From: an uncultured Pelagibacteraceae bacterium | GTDB taxonomy: Bacteria > Pseudomonadota > Alphaproteobacteria > Pelagibacterales > Pelagibacteraceae | Direction of reading: 5' to 3' | Assembly (NCBI GenBank): GCA_902556505.1 | Contig: CACDWM010000003.1 | Span: 1-64,000, forward strand | Length of the DNA stretch: 64,000 nucleotides | Shown: piece after piece, positions 1-8,374 of the stretch | How positions within the stretch are numbered: the stretch's first letter is position 1 | Layout of the letters: the number at the start of each line of letters is the position of its first letter | The notes under the pieces: generated by a model | Databases searched by the model: none | What the model saw: the letters and a program-made list of their open reading frames with translations, nothing else | What the model was told of the DNA's origin: nothing | Made by a program: the position numbers and the translations under genes

Positions 1-1
1 C

Positions 2-424
2 TTATATGGAGATTATAGCCATGTTGATAAAACAAAAATTAAAAGACTAATACTAAAGTATGAAATTACAGAACACGTTATAATAAAAAAATATACAACA
101 CAAAAGAGCAAAATTTTTGAAAATAAAGATTTATTAGTTTTGCCTTCAAAATACGAAATATTTGGACTTTCAATTATCGAAGCAATGATGTTTAAAATAC
201 CAGTAATTGCATCTAATGTGGGAGGTCCTAAAGAAATTATTAGAAATGGTAAAACAGGTTTTTTGGTTAATTATAATAATGATTTGAGAATGGCAAACAG
301 AATAAAAAAATTATCTAATAATAAAAAATTATATAATTTTATTGTAAAGAATGCTTATAGAGAGTATTTAAAAAAATATAACTCAGAAAATATGTCACAA
401 AAATATTATAATTTATTAAAATGA
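2..424 (+). CDS. GT4 glycosyltransferase, C-terminal part (5' end outside window)
   Basis: The frame is open from base 2, so the gene starts before the window and only the last 140 or so codons are seen. The visible part is the nucleotide-sugar-binding half of a GT-B fold, GT4-family glycosyltransferase: the segment PSKYEIFGLSIIEAM is the family EX7E motif (two acidic residues that contact the donor sugar nucleotide), followed by VGGPKEII and NGKTGFLV. Such enzymes add a sugar from a nucleotide donor to a lipid-linked oligosaccharide on the cytoplasmic side of the membrane. The stop overlaps the next start by four bases (ATGA), so it is co-transcribed with the CDP-sugar genes. Acceptor and donor cannot be told from sequence. 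Confidence 0.85.
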   Translation, partial: LYGDYSHVDKTKIKRLILKYEITEHVIIKKYTTQKSKIFENKDLLVLPSKYEIFGLSIIEAMMFKIPVIASNVGGPKEIIRNGKTGFLVNYNNDLRMANRIKKLSNNKKLYNFIVKNAYREYLKKYNSENMSQKYYNLLK

Positions 425-1125
425 AAGTTGTTATTCTTTGTGGTGGATTAGGTACTAGAATATCCGAAGAAACAAAGTACAAACCAAAACCAATGGTTAA
501 AATTGGTCAATACCCTATTTTAGAACACATTATAAATATTTATGTAAAAAATGGATTTAAAGAATTTATTTTAGCCTCTGGTTACAAAAGTCAAATGATA
601 AAAAATTACTTTAAAAAAAAAAAAATTAAAGGAACCAAAATTAAAACAGTATTTACAGGAAAAAATTCTCTAACAGGTGGTAGAATAAAAAAATTAAAAA
701 AATATTTTGAGAAAAATGAAAAATTTATGGTTACTTATGGAGATGGACTTTCAAATATAAATATAAAAAAACTCCTTAAATTTCATGAAAAACACAAAAA
801 AATTGCAACTATGACTGTTATTCACCCGCCTGCAAGATTTGGTGAAGCTATTTTAAATAAAAATGATTTTTTGGTAAAATTTGAGGAAAAACCTCAAGTT
901 AATCAAGGTTGGATTAATGGTGGTTTTTTTGTTTTTAACTACGAAATTTTTAATTTTATAAAGCATGAATATATAATGCTAGAAAAAGAACCTATAAAAA
1001 GTTTAGTAAAAAGAAAACAAATTAAAGTTTTTAAGCATCATGGCTTTTGGAAGTGTATGGATACTTTAAGAGATAAGATTCAATTAAACACAATGTTAAA
1101 AAAAAATAAAGCTCCTTGGTTATAA
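421..1125 (+). CDS. rfbF: glucose-1-phosphate cytidylyltransferase
   Basis: Makes CDP-glucose from CTP and glucose-1-phosphate, the first step of CDP-6-deoxysugar synthesis. The N-terminal nucleotidyltransferase signature is VVILCGGLGTRISEET (residues 3-18), followed by KPKPMV with the phosphate-contacting lysine, and the family motif TYGDGLSNI lies near residue 110. At 234 residues it is slightly shorter than the usual 255 or so. It overlaps the upstream glycosyltransferase by ATGA and the next gene by one base (TAATG), so translation is probably coupled. The gene carries a run of 13 A residues at 613-625 that encodes a lysine cluster. The next gene encodes the matching dehydratase, which supports CTP and glucose-1-phosphate as substrates. 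Confidence 0.9.
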   Translation: MKVVILCGGLGTRISEETKYKPKPMVKIGQYPILEHIINIYVKNGFKEFILASGYKSQMIKNYFKKKKIKGTKIKTVFTGKNSLTGGRIKKLKKYFEKNEKFMVTYGDGLSNINIKKLLKFHEKHKKIATMTVIHPPARFGEAILNKNDFLVKFEEKPQVNQGWINGGFFVFNYEIFNFIKHEYIMLEKEPIKSLVKRKQIKVFKHHGFWKCMDTLRDKIQLNTMLKKNKAPWL

Positions 1126-2204
1126 TGTTTAATAATTTTTATAAAAAAAAAAAAGTTTTAATTATCGGCAACACAGGATTTAAAGGATCATGGCTCTCAA
1201 TTTGGTTACTGAAACTGGGTGCTGATGTTTACGGTCTTTCTAAAAATATTCCAACAAAACCCTCATTATTTCAGGCAACAAACTTAAATAAAAAATATAA
1301 AACCTTTTATAAAGATATAAATTATATCAATGATATTTATAAAGTTGTTAATAAAGTTAGACCACAAATAATTTTTCATCTAGCAGCTCAACCATTAGTA
1401 GTTCAATCATATAAATCTCCATTTGAAACATTTATGACTAATTCTTTTGGTTTTAATAACGTAATCGAGGTAATTAGAAACTCAAGCTTTGTAAAAACGG
1501 CTATATTAGTTACAAGTGATAAAGTTTACGAAAATGTAGAAAAAAAAAATGGATACAAAGAAACAGATCGACTTGCAGGTATTGATCCTTATAGTGCATC
1601 TAAAAGTTGTGCAGAAATAATATATAAATCATATTTTAAATCATTTTTAATAAACACTAATCTAAAATCAGCGATAGGTAGGGCTGGAAATGTTATAGGT
1701 GGAGGAGACTGGGCTGATAATAGAATAATACCTGATATTGTAAGATCTAAATATAAAAAAAAAAAATTAATTATAAAAAACCCTAATTCCACAAGACCTT
1801 GGCAACATGTTTTAGAGCCAATTAGCGGTTATTTATTATTAGGGCAAATTTTAAATTCAAACAATCAAAAAGTTAATGGAGAAAGTTTCAATTTTGGTCC
1901 ACCAAGTAATCAAAATAAAAAAGTTAGAGAATTGTTAAACATTTTTAATAAAAAAATTAAATTTAAAAAACATAATGATAAAAAATTATATGAGTCAAAA
2001 TTGTTAAAATTAAACTGCAAAAAAGCGTCAAGATTTCTTTACTGGAAATCTGTTTTAAATTTTAAGACATTGTTGCAGTTTACTTCTGAATGGTATGAAA
2101 ATTTTTATATTAAAAAAAAAAATTCTTTCAATTTTACAGTAGATCAAATTAAAAAATACGAAAATATTGCAAAAAAAAAGAAATTGAAATGGGCAAAGTT
2201 TTAA
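1125..2204 (+). CDS. rfbG: CDP-glucose 4,6-dehydratase
   Basis: Short-chain dehydratase that converts CDP-glucose to CDP-4-keto-6-deoxyglucose. The Rossmann motif GNTGFKGSW appears near residue 15, and the GFKGSWL variant is typical of the RfbG group. The catalytic region has TSDKVYEN and the YSASK (YxxxK) pair, followed by GRAGNVIGGGDW and the STRPWQHV substrate loop, which are strong RfbG signatures. I chose the ATG at 1125, which overlaps the rfbF stop, over a TTG three codons upstream; the resulting 359 residues match the family. An A12 run (1143-1154) encodes the KKKK just before the Rossmann motif. It works directly on the product of the preceding gene. Confidence 0.92.
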   Translation: MFNNFYKKKKVLIIGNTGFKGSWLSIWLLKLGADVYGLSKNIPTKPSLFQATNLNKKYKTFYKDINYINDIYKVVNKVRPQIIFHLAAQPLVVQSYKSPFETFMTNSFGFNNVIEVIRNSSFVKTAILVTSDKVYENVEKKNGYKETDRLAGIDPYSASKSCAEIIYKSYFKSFLINTNLKSAIGRAGNVIGGGDWADNRIIPDIVRSKYKKKKLIIKNPNSTRPWQHVLEPISGYLLLGQILNSNNQKVNGESFNFGPPSNQNKKVRELLNIFNKKIKFKKHNDKKLYESKLLKLNCKKASRFLYWKSVLNFKTLLQFTSEWYENFYIKKKNSFNFTVDQIKKYENIAKKKKLKWAKF

Positions 2205-2563
2205 GAAAAAAAATTGATGTTATTAAATTAAATAAAAATGAGAATTTATATAAAATTACTCAAGATAAAAGATTATTAAATTCATTCAGAGAGATATATG
2301 TATCAGAAATTAAACCACGTTCTAAAAAAAAATGGAAATTATCAAATTATATAACCCAAAATATATTTATATTAAATTCTAAGATTAAAATTATATATAA
2401 AAATAAATTTATGAAAAAAAATCAAACTATAACATTGAGCAACAAAAATTCATACTTAATAACTATTCCAAAAAAGATAAGTTACCATTTTGTTAATCTT
2501 GGTAATACGAAGGGTTATATAATTAATTTTTTGAATAAAAGATACCAGCAGAAAGAAAAATAA
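2189..2563 (+). CDS. RmlC-like cupin, sugar epimerase-like
   Basis: Small protein (124 residues) with the look of a single cupin domain of the dTDP-4-dehydrorhamnose 3,5-epimerase (RmlC) type. The segment REIYVSEIKPRSKKKWK corresponds to the RmlC strand that leads to the catalytic His region, and SYHFVNLG near residue 100 fits the second cupin motif. It lies between a CDP-glucose dehydratase and a sugar reductase/epimerase, so a role in epimerising a 4-keto-6-deoxy sugar nucleotide is likely. It is much shorter than true RmlC (about 180 residues) and the canonical catalytic His/Asp dyad is not obvious, so it may be a shortened or FdtA-like isomerase. Start ATG overlaps the upstream gene by 16 bases. 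Confidence 0.6.
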   Translation: MGKVLRKKIDVIKLNKNENLYKITQDKRLLNSFREIYVSEIKPRSKKKWKLSNYITQNIFILNSKIKIIYKNKFMKKNQTITLSNKNSYLITIPKKISYHFVNLGNTKGYIINFLNKRYQQKEK

Positions 2564-3439
2564 TTGAAAAAAAAAATTTTAATTTTTGGTGGGACTGGTT
2601 ATTTGGGTCATGCAATAGCTCAAAAATTTAAACAAAAAAAATTTGATGTTATAGTGGCTTCAAGAAAATCTGTAAAATTTAAATCCAATGATTTTAAATT
2701 CAAGAAATATAATAAAAATAATTTAAGTTTATTATTACAAAATGTTGACTACATCATTTGTGCCAATGGACCATCAAGAGATAGTTTTAAAAAAAATAAG
2801 GAAAAAATTTTAAACACTTATGTTAAAGAAATGGATAACATTTTAATTAATTGTAAAAAGAGCAGAATAAATAAAATCATCTACTTATCATCAATTCATG
2901 TATTAACGAATTTTAAAAGTTTAGATGAAAATTTTAAATATTACATTGAGTCCAAAAAAAGAGTTGAAAAAAAAATAAAAAAATTATTTAAAAAAAACTA
3001 TGAAAAAATTAAAATTCTTAGATTAACAAATATATTTGGATATTTTGATAAAGATAATTATGTAGAGTCCTTTTCGTTAGTCAAAGATTTTACTTATCAA
3101 TCTAAAAAAACTAATCGAATAAGCATAGACAGCAAAATAAATTTTAAAAGAATTTTTTTTCCAATTAATTTATTTTTAAAATATTTAGTTTTTTTTGTTG
3201 AAAATAATACAAGGAAGTTAGTTTATAACATTGGGGATAAAAAATATGAACTTACCCTCTTGGAGCTAGCTAATAAGATAAAAAAAATTAAGTTAATAAA
3301 AAATAAAAAGAAAATAAAAATTTTATATTCGTTTAAAAATGATATGAAGTATGCTAAACAAAAATTTTCATTTTTCAAAACAAAAAAAATAAAGAATAAA
3401 TCCAGTTATATCAATAAACAGATTTCTAAATTAATATGA
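2564..3439 (+). CDS. NAD-dependent sugar epimerase/reductase
   Basis: Extended short-chain dehydrogenase of 291 residues. The Rossmann fingerprint GGTGYLGHA (residues 9-17) binds NAD(P), and the segment LSSIHVLTN with the later YIESK provides the serine and YxxxK catalytic pair. It starts with TTG immediately after the TAA of the cupin gene and ends in an ATGA overlap with a glycosyltransferase. Being last in the CDP-sugar module (rfbF-rfbG-cupin), it probably carries out the 4-keto reduction that yields the finished CDP-6-deoxysugar, as CDP-abequose or CDP-paratose synthases do. The exact sugar made cannot be inferred. The protein is unusually lysine-rich, particularly in the last 60 residues. 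Confidence 0.75.
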   Translation: MKKKILIFGGTGYLGHAIAQKFKQKKFDVIVASRKSVKFKSNDFKFKKYNKNNLSLLLQNVDYIICANGPSRDSFKKNKEKILNTYVKEMDNILINCKKSRINKIIYLSSIHVLTNFKSLDENFKYYIESKKRVEKKIKKLFKKNYEKIKILRLTNIFGYFDKDNYVESFSLVKDFTYQSKKTNRISIDSKINFKRIFFPINLFLKYLVFFVENNTRKLVYNIGDKKYELTLLELANKIKKIKLIKNKKKIKILYSFKNDMKYAKQKFSFFKTKKIKNKSSYINKQISKLI

Positions 3440-4314
3440 AAGAATTATTAGTATCTATAATAATGCCAAATTATAATAATGAAAAATATTTAGCTAGGTC
3501 TGTAAAATCAGTTATTGACCAAAGTTATCAGAACTGGGAATTAATTGTAATTGATAATAGATCAAGTGATAATTCTCTAAAAGTTTTACAGGGGTTTAAT
3601 GATAAAAGAATAAAAATTTTTACCACAGATAATGAGGGTATAATTGGAAAATCCAGGAATATTGGATTAAAAAACTCCAATGGAGAATGGCTTTCTTTTT
3701 TAGACTCAGATGACTGGTGGGAACCAAAAAAACTAGAGGAAATTTTTAAAATTATAAATTCAAGTGATTATTATGATGTAGTAGTCCATAATGAATACAA
3801 AATTGATGATAAAAATAACCAAAAACATATTTTAAAGTACGGTCCTTATGAAAAAAACTTCTATGAAAAACTTATTATTTTTGGAAATAGAATTTCGCTT
3901 TCTGCAGCAACAGTTAGAAAGTCTTTTTTAAAATATCATAAAATAATATTTTCTGAGAGACGAGATCATATTACTGCAGAGGATTATGATTTATGGATAA
4001 ATATTGCAAATAATGATGGAAAATTTTATTTTTGTAAAAAAATATTAGGTAATTATTTTATTCACCAAAACAATCAATCTATAATTAACAATTTACATTT
4101 TAATAATATTATTAATGTTTCCTTACATTATGCTAAATTAGAAAATAACAAAAATTATTATTCAAAAATAATTTCAAGAAAGTATTTGCTTTTAGCAATA
4201 AATAATTTTTTAAATGTAAATTCTTTGATTTTGCTTTTTAAAAGCTTAAGATTTTCTCCATTTTATATATTTCTATTTATTTCAAATAAAATTAAATGCA
4301 AATTTTATAAATGA
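3436..4314 (+). CDS. GT2 family glycosyltransferase
   Basis: GT-A fold inverting glycosyltransferase of 292 residues. The N-terminus has SIIMPNYNNEKYLARSV and ELIVIDNRSSDNS, the standard GT2 nucleotide-binding region, and FLDSDDWWEPKKLE near residue 95 contains the metal-binding DxD. A conserved AEDYDLWINIA motif (near residue 180) supplies the catalytic base region. The C-terminal 40 residues are hydrophobic and may associate with the membrane. It presumably adds one sugar to the growing lipid-linked repeat unit. It overlaps both neighbours by four bases (ATGA). Donor and acceptor are unknown. Confidence 0.88.
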   Translation: MKELLVSIIMPNYNNEKYLARSVKSVIDQSYQNWELIVIDNRSSDNSLKVLQGFNDKRIKIFTTDNEGIIGKSRNIGLKNSNGEWLSFLDSDDWWEPKKLEEIFKIINSSDYYDVVVHNEYKIDDKNNQKHILKYGPYEKNFYEKLIIFGNRISLSAATVRKSFLKYHKIIFSERRDHITAEDYDLWINIANNDGKFYFCKKILGNYFIHQNNQSIINNLHFNNIINVSLHYAKLENNKNYYSKIISRKYLLLAINNFLNVNSLILLFKSLRFSPFYIFLFISNKIKCKFYK

Positions 4315-5258
4315 AAAAAGAATACTATTTTGAAAGCGGATCGTCCGCATTGATATTTGCTTTATTGAAAGAAAAAAAAAAAACACAAGTGGTTTTTTTG
4401 CCAGAATATATTTGTAAAAGTTTAGTGGATAGACTAAATGCAATTAAAATTAAAATTAATTACTATAAAATAAAAAAAAATTTAAGCACTGATTGGGTTG
4501 ACTTAAAAAAAAAGATTAAAACATTTAAAAATAAACAAATCTACATACTATATATAAACTATTTTGGTAAAATAAATAATAGAAAAAAATTTATTAAAAT
4601 AAAATCAAACTGTCAAAATAATAACATTGTCAAACTAATTGAAGACAATTCTCATGGTCATTACTTAAGTTATAAAAATAATAAAACAAATAAAATTGAT
4701 ATTTTATTTTCATCTCCAAAAAAAATATTTCCACAGCTATACAGTGGAGGTATTCTTTATAAAAAAAGATTTTCTGATGAAACCGAATATAATGATTTAG
4801 AAAATAAAAAAATCAAAATTTTTGGTCTACTAAAATTATTGATAAAAAATTATTTTATTAGATTTAAATTTTATTTTATTTTGAGAAAATTTATAAAAAC
4901 GAATCAAGGCTTAAATACAGAAAAAATAGATCAAAAAATAAAAAAAATAGATATTTATTCATTTAAAAAATTTAAAAAGATAAATCTAAAAAAAGAACTT
5001 AAAATAAAATTAGAAAAAAGTGAGAAAATAAATAAGAAATTAAACCAATTTAAACATAAAAAATATTTTGATTTCAATGAAAATTTACCTTGGTATTATG
5101 TATGTTTTACTCAAAATTTAATAAATAAAAAAAAAATACAAAAGTTTTGCGAAACTGAAAAAATATCCTTTTTTAATTGGCCAGAACTACCAGAAAAAAA
5201 TAAAAATAAAAGGACTAAATATATTTATGATAGAATAATATGTATTCCACTCAAATGA
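4311..5258 (+). CDS. DegT/DnrJ-fold PLP-dependent aminotransferase-like protein
   Basis: A 315-residue protein that is not an easy match, but the layout is DegT/DnrJ/EryC1-like. FESGSSALIFAL (residues 7-18) corresponds to the start of the PLP fold, LIEDNSHGHYL (109-119) to the motif with the Asp that contacts the PLP ring nitrogen, and SPKKIFPQLYSGG (135-147) to the loop with the PLP-binding lysine (K137 or K138). Sugar aminotransferases of this family are about 370 residues; this one has a shortened, lysine-rich C-terminal half, so it may be diverged in function. It overlaps the following CelD-like acyltransferase gene by ATGA, which suggests that an amino group is made and then acylated. 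An A12 run lies at 4372-4383. Confidence 0.6.
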   Translation: MKKEYYFESGSSALIFALLKEKKKTQVVFLPEYICKSLVDRLNAIKIKINYYKIKKNLSTDWVDLKKKIKTFKNKQIYILYINYFGKINNRKKFIKIKSNCQNNNIVKLIEDNSHGHYLSYKNNKTNKIDILFSSPKKIFPQLYSGGILYKKRFSDETEYNDLENKKIKIFGLLKLLIKNYFIRFKFYFILRKFIKTNQGLNTEKIDQKIKKIDIYSFKKFKKINLKKELKIKLEKSEKINKKLNQFKHKKYFDFNENLPWYYVCFTQNLINKKKIQKFCETEKISFFNWPELPEKNKNKRTKYIYDRIICIPLK

Positions 5259-6376
5259 AACAATTTCAAGATTATCAATATAAAATTGTAAGAAGTTTAG
5301 ACGACGAGAGTATAAATCAATGGGTTAAATTAGAACAGGATACAGATCCAATTGTATTTCAAAGAATTTTTTTTATAAAAAATTGGTTCAAAAATTTATA
5401 TTCTGAAAAAAAAAATAAGTTATTTATAATTTTCATATATAAGTCAGATAATTTATTAAGTGTTTTACCGTTTTGTATAAATAATTTTTTTATTTTTAAA
5501 TCATTAGAATGGATTGGAGAACCGTTTAATGACATTAACTTCCCAATTTTTAAAAAAGAGATAATAAATAAATTAAATTTTAATGAGTTTTTGAGGGAAA
5601 TATTGATAGAATTTAATGACGAGATAACTTTTATACGGCTAAAGAAACAGATTAAATGTTTCAACAATATTATTAATCCCTTACATTATAGACTATCAGT
5701 TTCATCTAGTGAAAAGAGAAAAGTTCTTTATTTTAAATCTAAAAAAGAGAGTAAACTTAGTGAATTTGAAGCTTTTATAGATAATCAGAAATCCAAACTA
5801 TTTAAAAGAATAAAACAGAGAGTTAATAAATATAATTTTATATTTAAATCGCACCAAGGAAGCAATTTAAAGTATAAAAATGAAACTCTTCAATTTCTCA
5901 TAAAAAATAAATCAGAAAAAATGACTAGAACTAAAGTGTGGAATTATTTAAGTTTTCAAAAATACAAAAATTATATTAAAGATATTCTAAATTCTAAATA
6001 TGCTCATGGGTTTGAATTATATTTAAATAAAAAACTAATAGCGTGTCAAATTGGATATAAAATCAAAAATCATTACTATTATATTTTCCCTGCTTATAAT
6101 AATGACTATAAGAGTATATCACCAGGTCACCTAGGAATTTATTTTTTACTAAGAGAATTAATTAATGAGCAAAATAATATAACTTTTGATTTTACGATTG
6201 GTAATGAAACTTATAAAGATTATTGGATCAATCAAGAAGAGCATCTTTTTACAAACTATTATTATAAAAATTTTATTGGAAAATTTTTAATAAATCTAAT
6301 TATTTATTTTGATTATAATAGGAATTTTCCTATCTTAAAAAAATTAAAACAAATATATATAAAATTTAAAAAATGA
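5255..6376 (+). CDS. CelD/BioF2-like GNAT acyltransferase
   Basis: Resembles the BioF2-like/CelD (FemAB-related) GNAT acyltransferases found in polysaccharide clusters. The C-terminal half has the typical layout: a basic helix, ELYLNKKLIACQIGYK (a GNAT beta strand pair), YIFPAYNNDYKSISPGHLG (acyl-CoA-binding turn) and DFTIGNETYKDYW near the end, a hallmark of the family. I placed the start at the ATG at 5255, which overlaps the previous stop as in neighbouring pairs; an ATG at 5240 is also in frame. The likely job is N- or O-acylation of a sugar, perhaps the amino sugar made by the preceding DegT-like protein. The substrate is inference from context. Confidence 0.7.
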   Translation: MKQFQDYQYKIVRSLDDESINQWVKLEQDTDPIVFQRIFFIKNWFKNLYSEKKNKLFIIFIYKSDNLLSVLPFCINNFFIFKSLEWIGEPFNDINFPIFKKEIINKLNFNEFLREILIEFNDEITFIRLKKQIKCFNNIINPLHYRLSVSSSEKRKVLYFKSKKESKLSEFEAFIDNQKSKLFKRIKQRVNKYNFIFKSHQGSNLKYKNETLQFLIKNKSEKMTRTKVWNYLSFQKYKNYIKDILNSKYAHGFELYLNKKLIACQIGYKIKNHYYYIFPAYNNDYKSISPGHLGIYFLLRELINEQNNITFDFTIGNETYKDYWINQEEHLFTNYYYKNFIGKFLINLIIYFDYNRNFPILKKLKQIYIKFKK

Positions 6377-7473
6377 TTAAAACTTTTAAAAATATTAATT
6401 TAAATAATTTCTATTTTTTAATATTTATTATTACCAGTTTCGTTGCTGAATATAAATTTTTTACAAGTTCGTTTTTATCTTATTTATTGGTTATTTTTTA
6501 CATTTTTTTTAATATTAAAAAAATAACTTTGAATAAAAAACAATATTTATTTTTTTTAGGTTTTTCTTTTTACTTATTTATAATAATTTTTTATTCAAGT
6601 GATTTAATAATACTTTTTAAAAATGTTAAGTTTTGGTTTGGATTTACTTTAGTTTATATTTTTTTTAAGTGTTTTAAGGATAATTTTAACTATTTGTTTT
6701 TTTTTAGATTTTGCTGCTTAATAATAATAATTGAAGCAATATTGATTAATACTATTATTGATCAGGACATATTATATTTAAGACCAACAATTGCGACTTT
6801 TTTTGGATTTTATCAGAGACCTCCTTCTATATGTGGAACACCCACTATTTCAGCAGTATTTATTGTGTTATATTTTTATTTTCTTCAACTTACTCTAAAA
6901 AAAATATCCTTTATTGACCTGAGTATTTTTTTAATTGCATTGTTTTGTTTGTTTTCTATGACTGGTTTTATTTTAGCTTATTTTTTAATTATTTTATATT
7001 TTTTTAACAAAGATAATAAGAATATAACATATTGGAATTTTTTTACTTCATTTACAATTATATCAATAACAGGCTTATTAGTACTATTTTTTTTAGAAAA
7101 AATATTCTATGAAGAGCATTTTAATTTTCAAAAACTGACACTTTCTTATTTTTATTACACTGTTGTTGATCATTTTTCATCTTTATCTAAAATATTTCAA
7201 ATAAGAAATTCTTACTTAGAAGCTATAATTGGCATTCAAATTAAACAATTACATACATCTGGTGATAATGCATATTCTGTATTTTTCTTACAAAATGGAA
7301 TAATTGGTATTTTAATGTTTTTTTCATTTTTTGCATCTTCGCTAAAATTTACAAAGAATGAATTAACAAAATTTTTAATTATTTTTTTGTCATGCTTTCA
7401 TTATTACTCACTAGGTAATATTTTAGTACAGATAATAGTTGCAAAAATTTTGACTCAAAATCAAAGAGACTAA
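6373..7473 (+). CDS. polytopic membrane protein, Wzy-like polysaccharide polymerase candidate
   Basis: Strongly hydrophobic 366-residue protein with roughly ten predicted transmembrane segments and a larger periplasmic loop in the second half (about residues 240-300, including the NSYLEAIIG and SGDNAYSVFFLQNG stretches). The second of these, an extracytoplasmic loop followed by a membrane span beginning NGIIGILMFF, matches the end of O-antigen polymerase (Wzy) domains. It overlaps the acyltransferase by ATGA and is followed one base later by a glycosyltransferase. Role: polymerisation of lipid-linked repeat units in the periplasm. Wzy proteins are poorly conserved, so this rests on topology and context. 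Confidence 0.6.
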   Translation: MIKTFKNINLNNFYFLIFIITSFVAEYKFFTSSFLSYLLVIFYIFFNIKKITLNKKQYLFFLGFSFYLFIIIFYSSDLIILFKNVKFWFGFTLVYIFFKCFKDNFNYLFFFRFCCLIIIIEAILINTIIDQDILYLRPTIATFFGFYQRPPSICGTPTISAVFIVLYFYFLQLTLKKISFIDLSIFLIALFCLFSMTGFILAYFLIILYFFNKDNKNITYWNFFTSFTIISITGLLVLFFLEKIFYEEHFNFQKLTLSYFYYTVVDHFSSLSKIFQIRNSYLEAIIGIQIKQLHTSGDNAYSVFFLQNGIIGILMFFSFFASSLKFTKNELTKFLIIFLSCFHYYSLGNILVQIIVAKILTQNQRD

Positions 7474-7474
7474 A

Positions 7475-8374
7475 ATGAATGTATCAATTATTATTCCATA
7501 CAAAAATGAGGAAAAAAACATAATTTATACAGCAAAAAAAATTTTAGAGCAAAACTATAAAAAATATGAAGTAATTTTTATAAACTCAAATTCAAATGAC
7601 TCAAGTTTTAAATTATTAGATAATTTTATTTATAAAAAAAAATTAAAAAATTTTAGAAATATTTCAAAAAATACTTTGTATCCGTCAGACTCCAAAAATG
7701 AAGGCATAAAATTATCTAAGTATGAATATATCTCTTTTATGGACTGTGGTTTAAAATTTGACAAAAATTGGCTTGATAAACAAGTTAAATTTTTAAAAAA
7801 AAATAAACAAAATATAGTTTTGGGTAATTTATTCTCATCTGCTTCACAATCATTTGATAAAGCTGTAATTTCTCAAACATGGGGTTTAAATCGATTAATA
7901 AATGTTATCCCCGGAACCTTAATTAAAAAAAATTTATTAAAAAAAACTGGAAATTTTAAAGTTTTAAGAGCTGGCTATGATAGAATCTGGATATTGAATG
8001 TAAGACAAAAGTTTAAAGTATTAGATAATAAAGAAAATATATTGAAATATCGTGATAAAAGTGACTCTAATAATTTAATTAAATTGTTTAATAAAATTTA
8101 TTTATATTCATACCACTCAAGTGAAATTTTTAAAAAAAAAAAATTTATATATTTAGTTGTATTTTTGATTTTTATGTTTTCTTCTGTATATATTCATTTA
8201 ATGAATTCTATTTTAGTTTATACAATTTTGAGATTATTGTTTCCTTTTTTAAAATCAAAAAAAATTTATGACTTATGTGACTTAAGAACACTTTTATTCT
8301 TAATTCCAGTTGGTTTCATAATTGATTTTGCAAGAATATTGGCTTTTTTTAAAAAATTAGTTAAATCTATTTAA
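7475..8374 (+). CDS. GT2 family glycosyltransferase with C-terminal membrane segments
   Basis: N-terminal GT2 domain: SIIIPYKNEEKNI, then YEVIFINSNSNDSS (nucleotide binding) and SFMDCGLKFDKNWL where the metal-binding DxD would be. Here the sequence is D-C-G, so the second acidic residue is missing. AGYDRIWILNVR near residue 166 fits the acceptor/catalytic region only loosely. The last 80 residues form two or three hydrophobic spans, so the protein is probably membrane-attached. It is the last plus-strand gene before a convergent pair and its stop interlocks with that of the minus-strand neighbour in a shared TTAA. An A12 run lies at 8132-8143. Confidence 0.78.
   Translation: MNVSIIIPYKNEEKNIIYTAKKILEQNYKKYEVIFINSNSNDSSFKLLDNFIYKKKLKNFRNISKNTLYPSDSKNEGIKLSKYEYISFMDCGLKFDKNWLDKQVKFLKKNKQNIVLGNLFSSASQSFDKAVISQTWGLNRLINVIPGTLIKKNLLKKTGNFKVLRAGYDRIWILNVRQKFKVLDNKENILKYRDKSDSNNLIKLFNKIYLYSYHSSEIFKKKKFIYLVVFLIFMFSSVYIHLMNSILVYTILRLLFPFLKSKKIYDLCDLRTLLFLIPVGFIIDFARILAFFKKLVKSI

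Noticed and set aside
1116-1124. TTG start for rfbG
   Set aside because: The ATG at 1125 overlaps the rfbF stop as TAATG and gives the usual N-terminus, so the earlier TTG is unnecessary.
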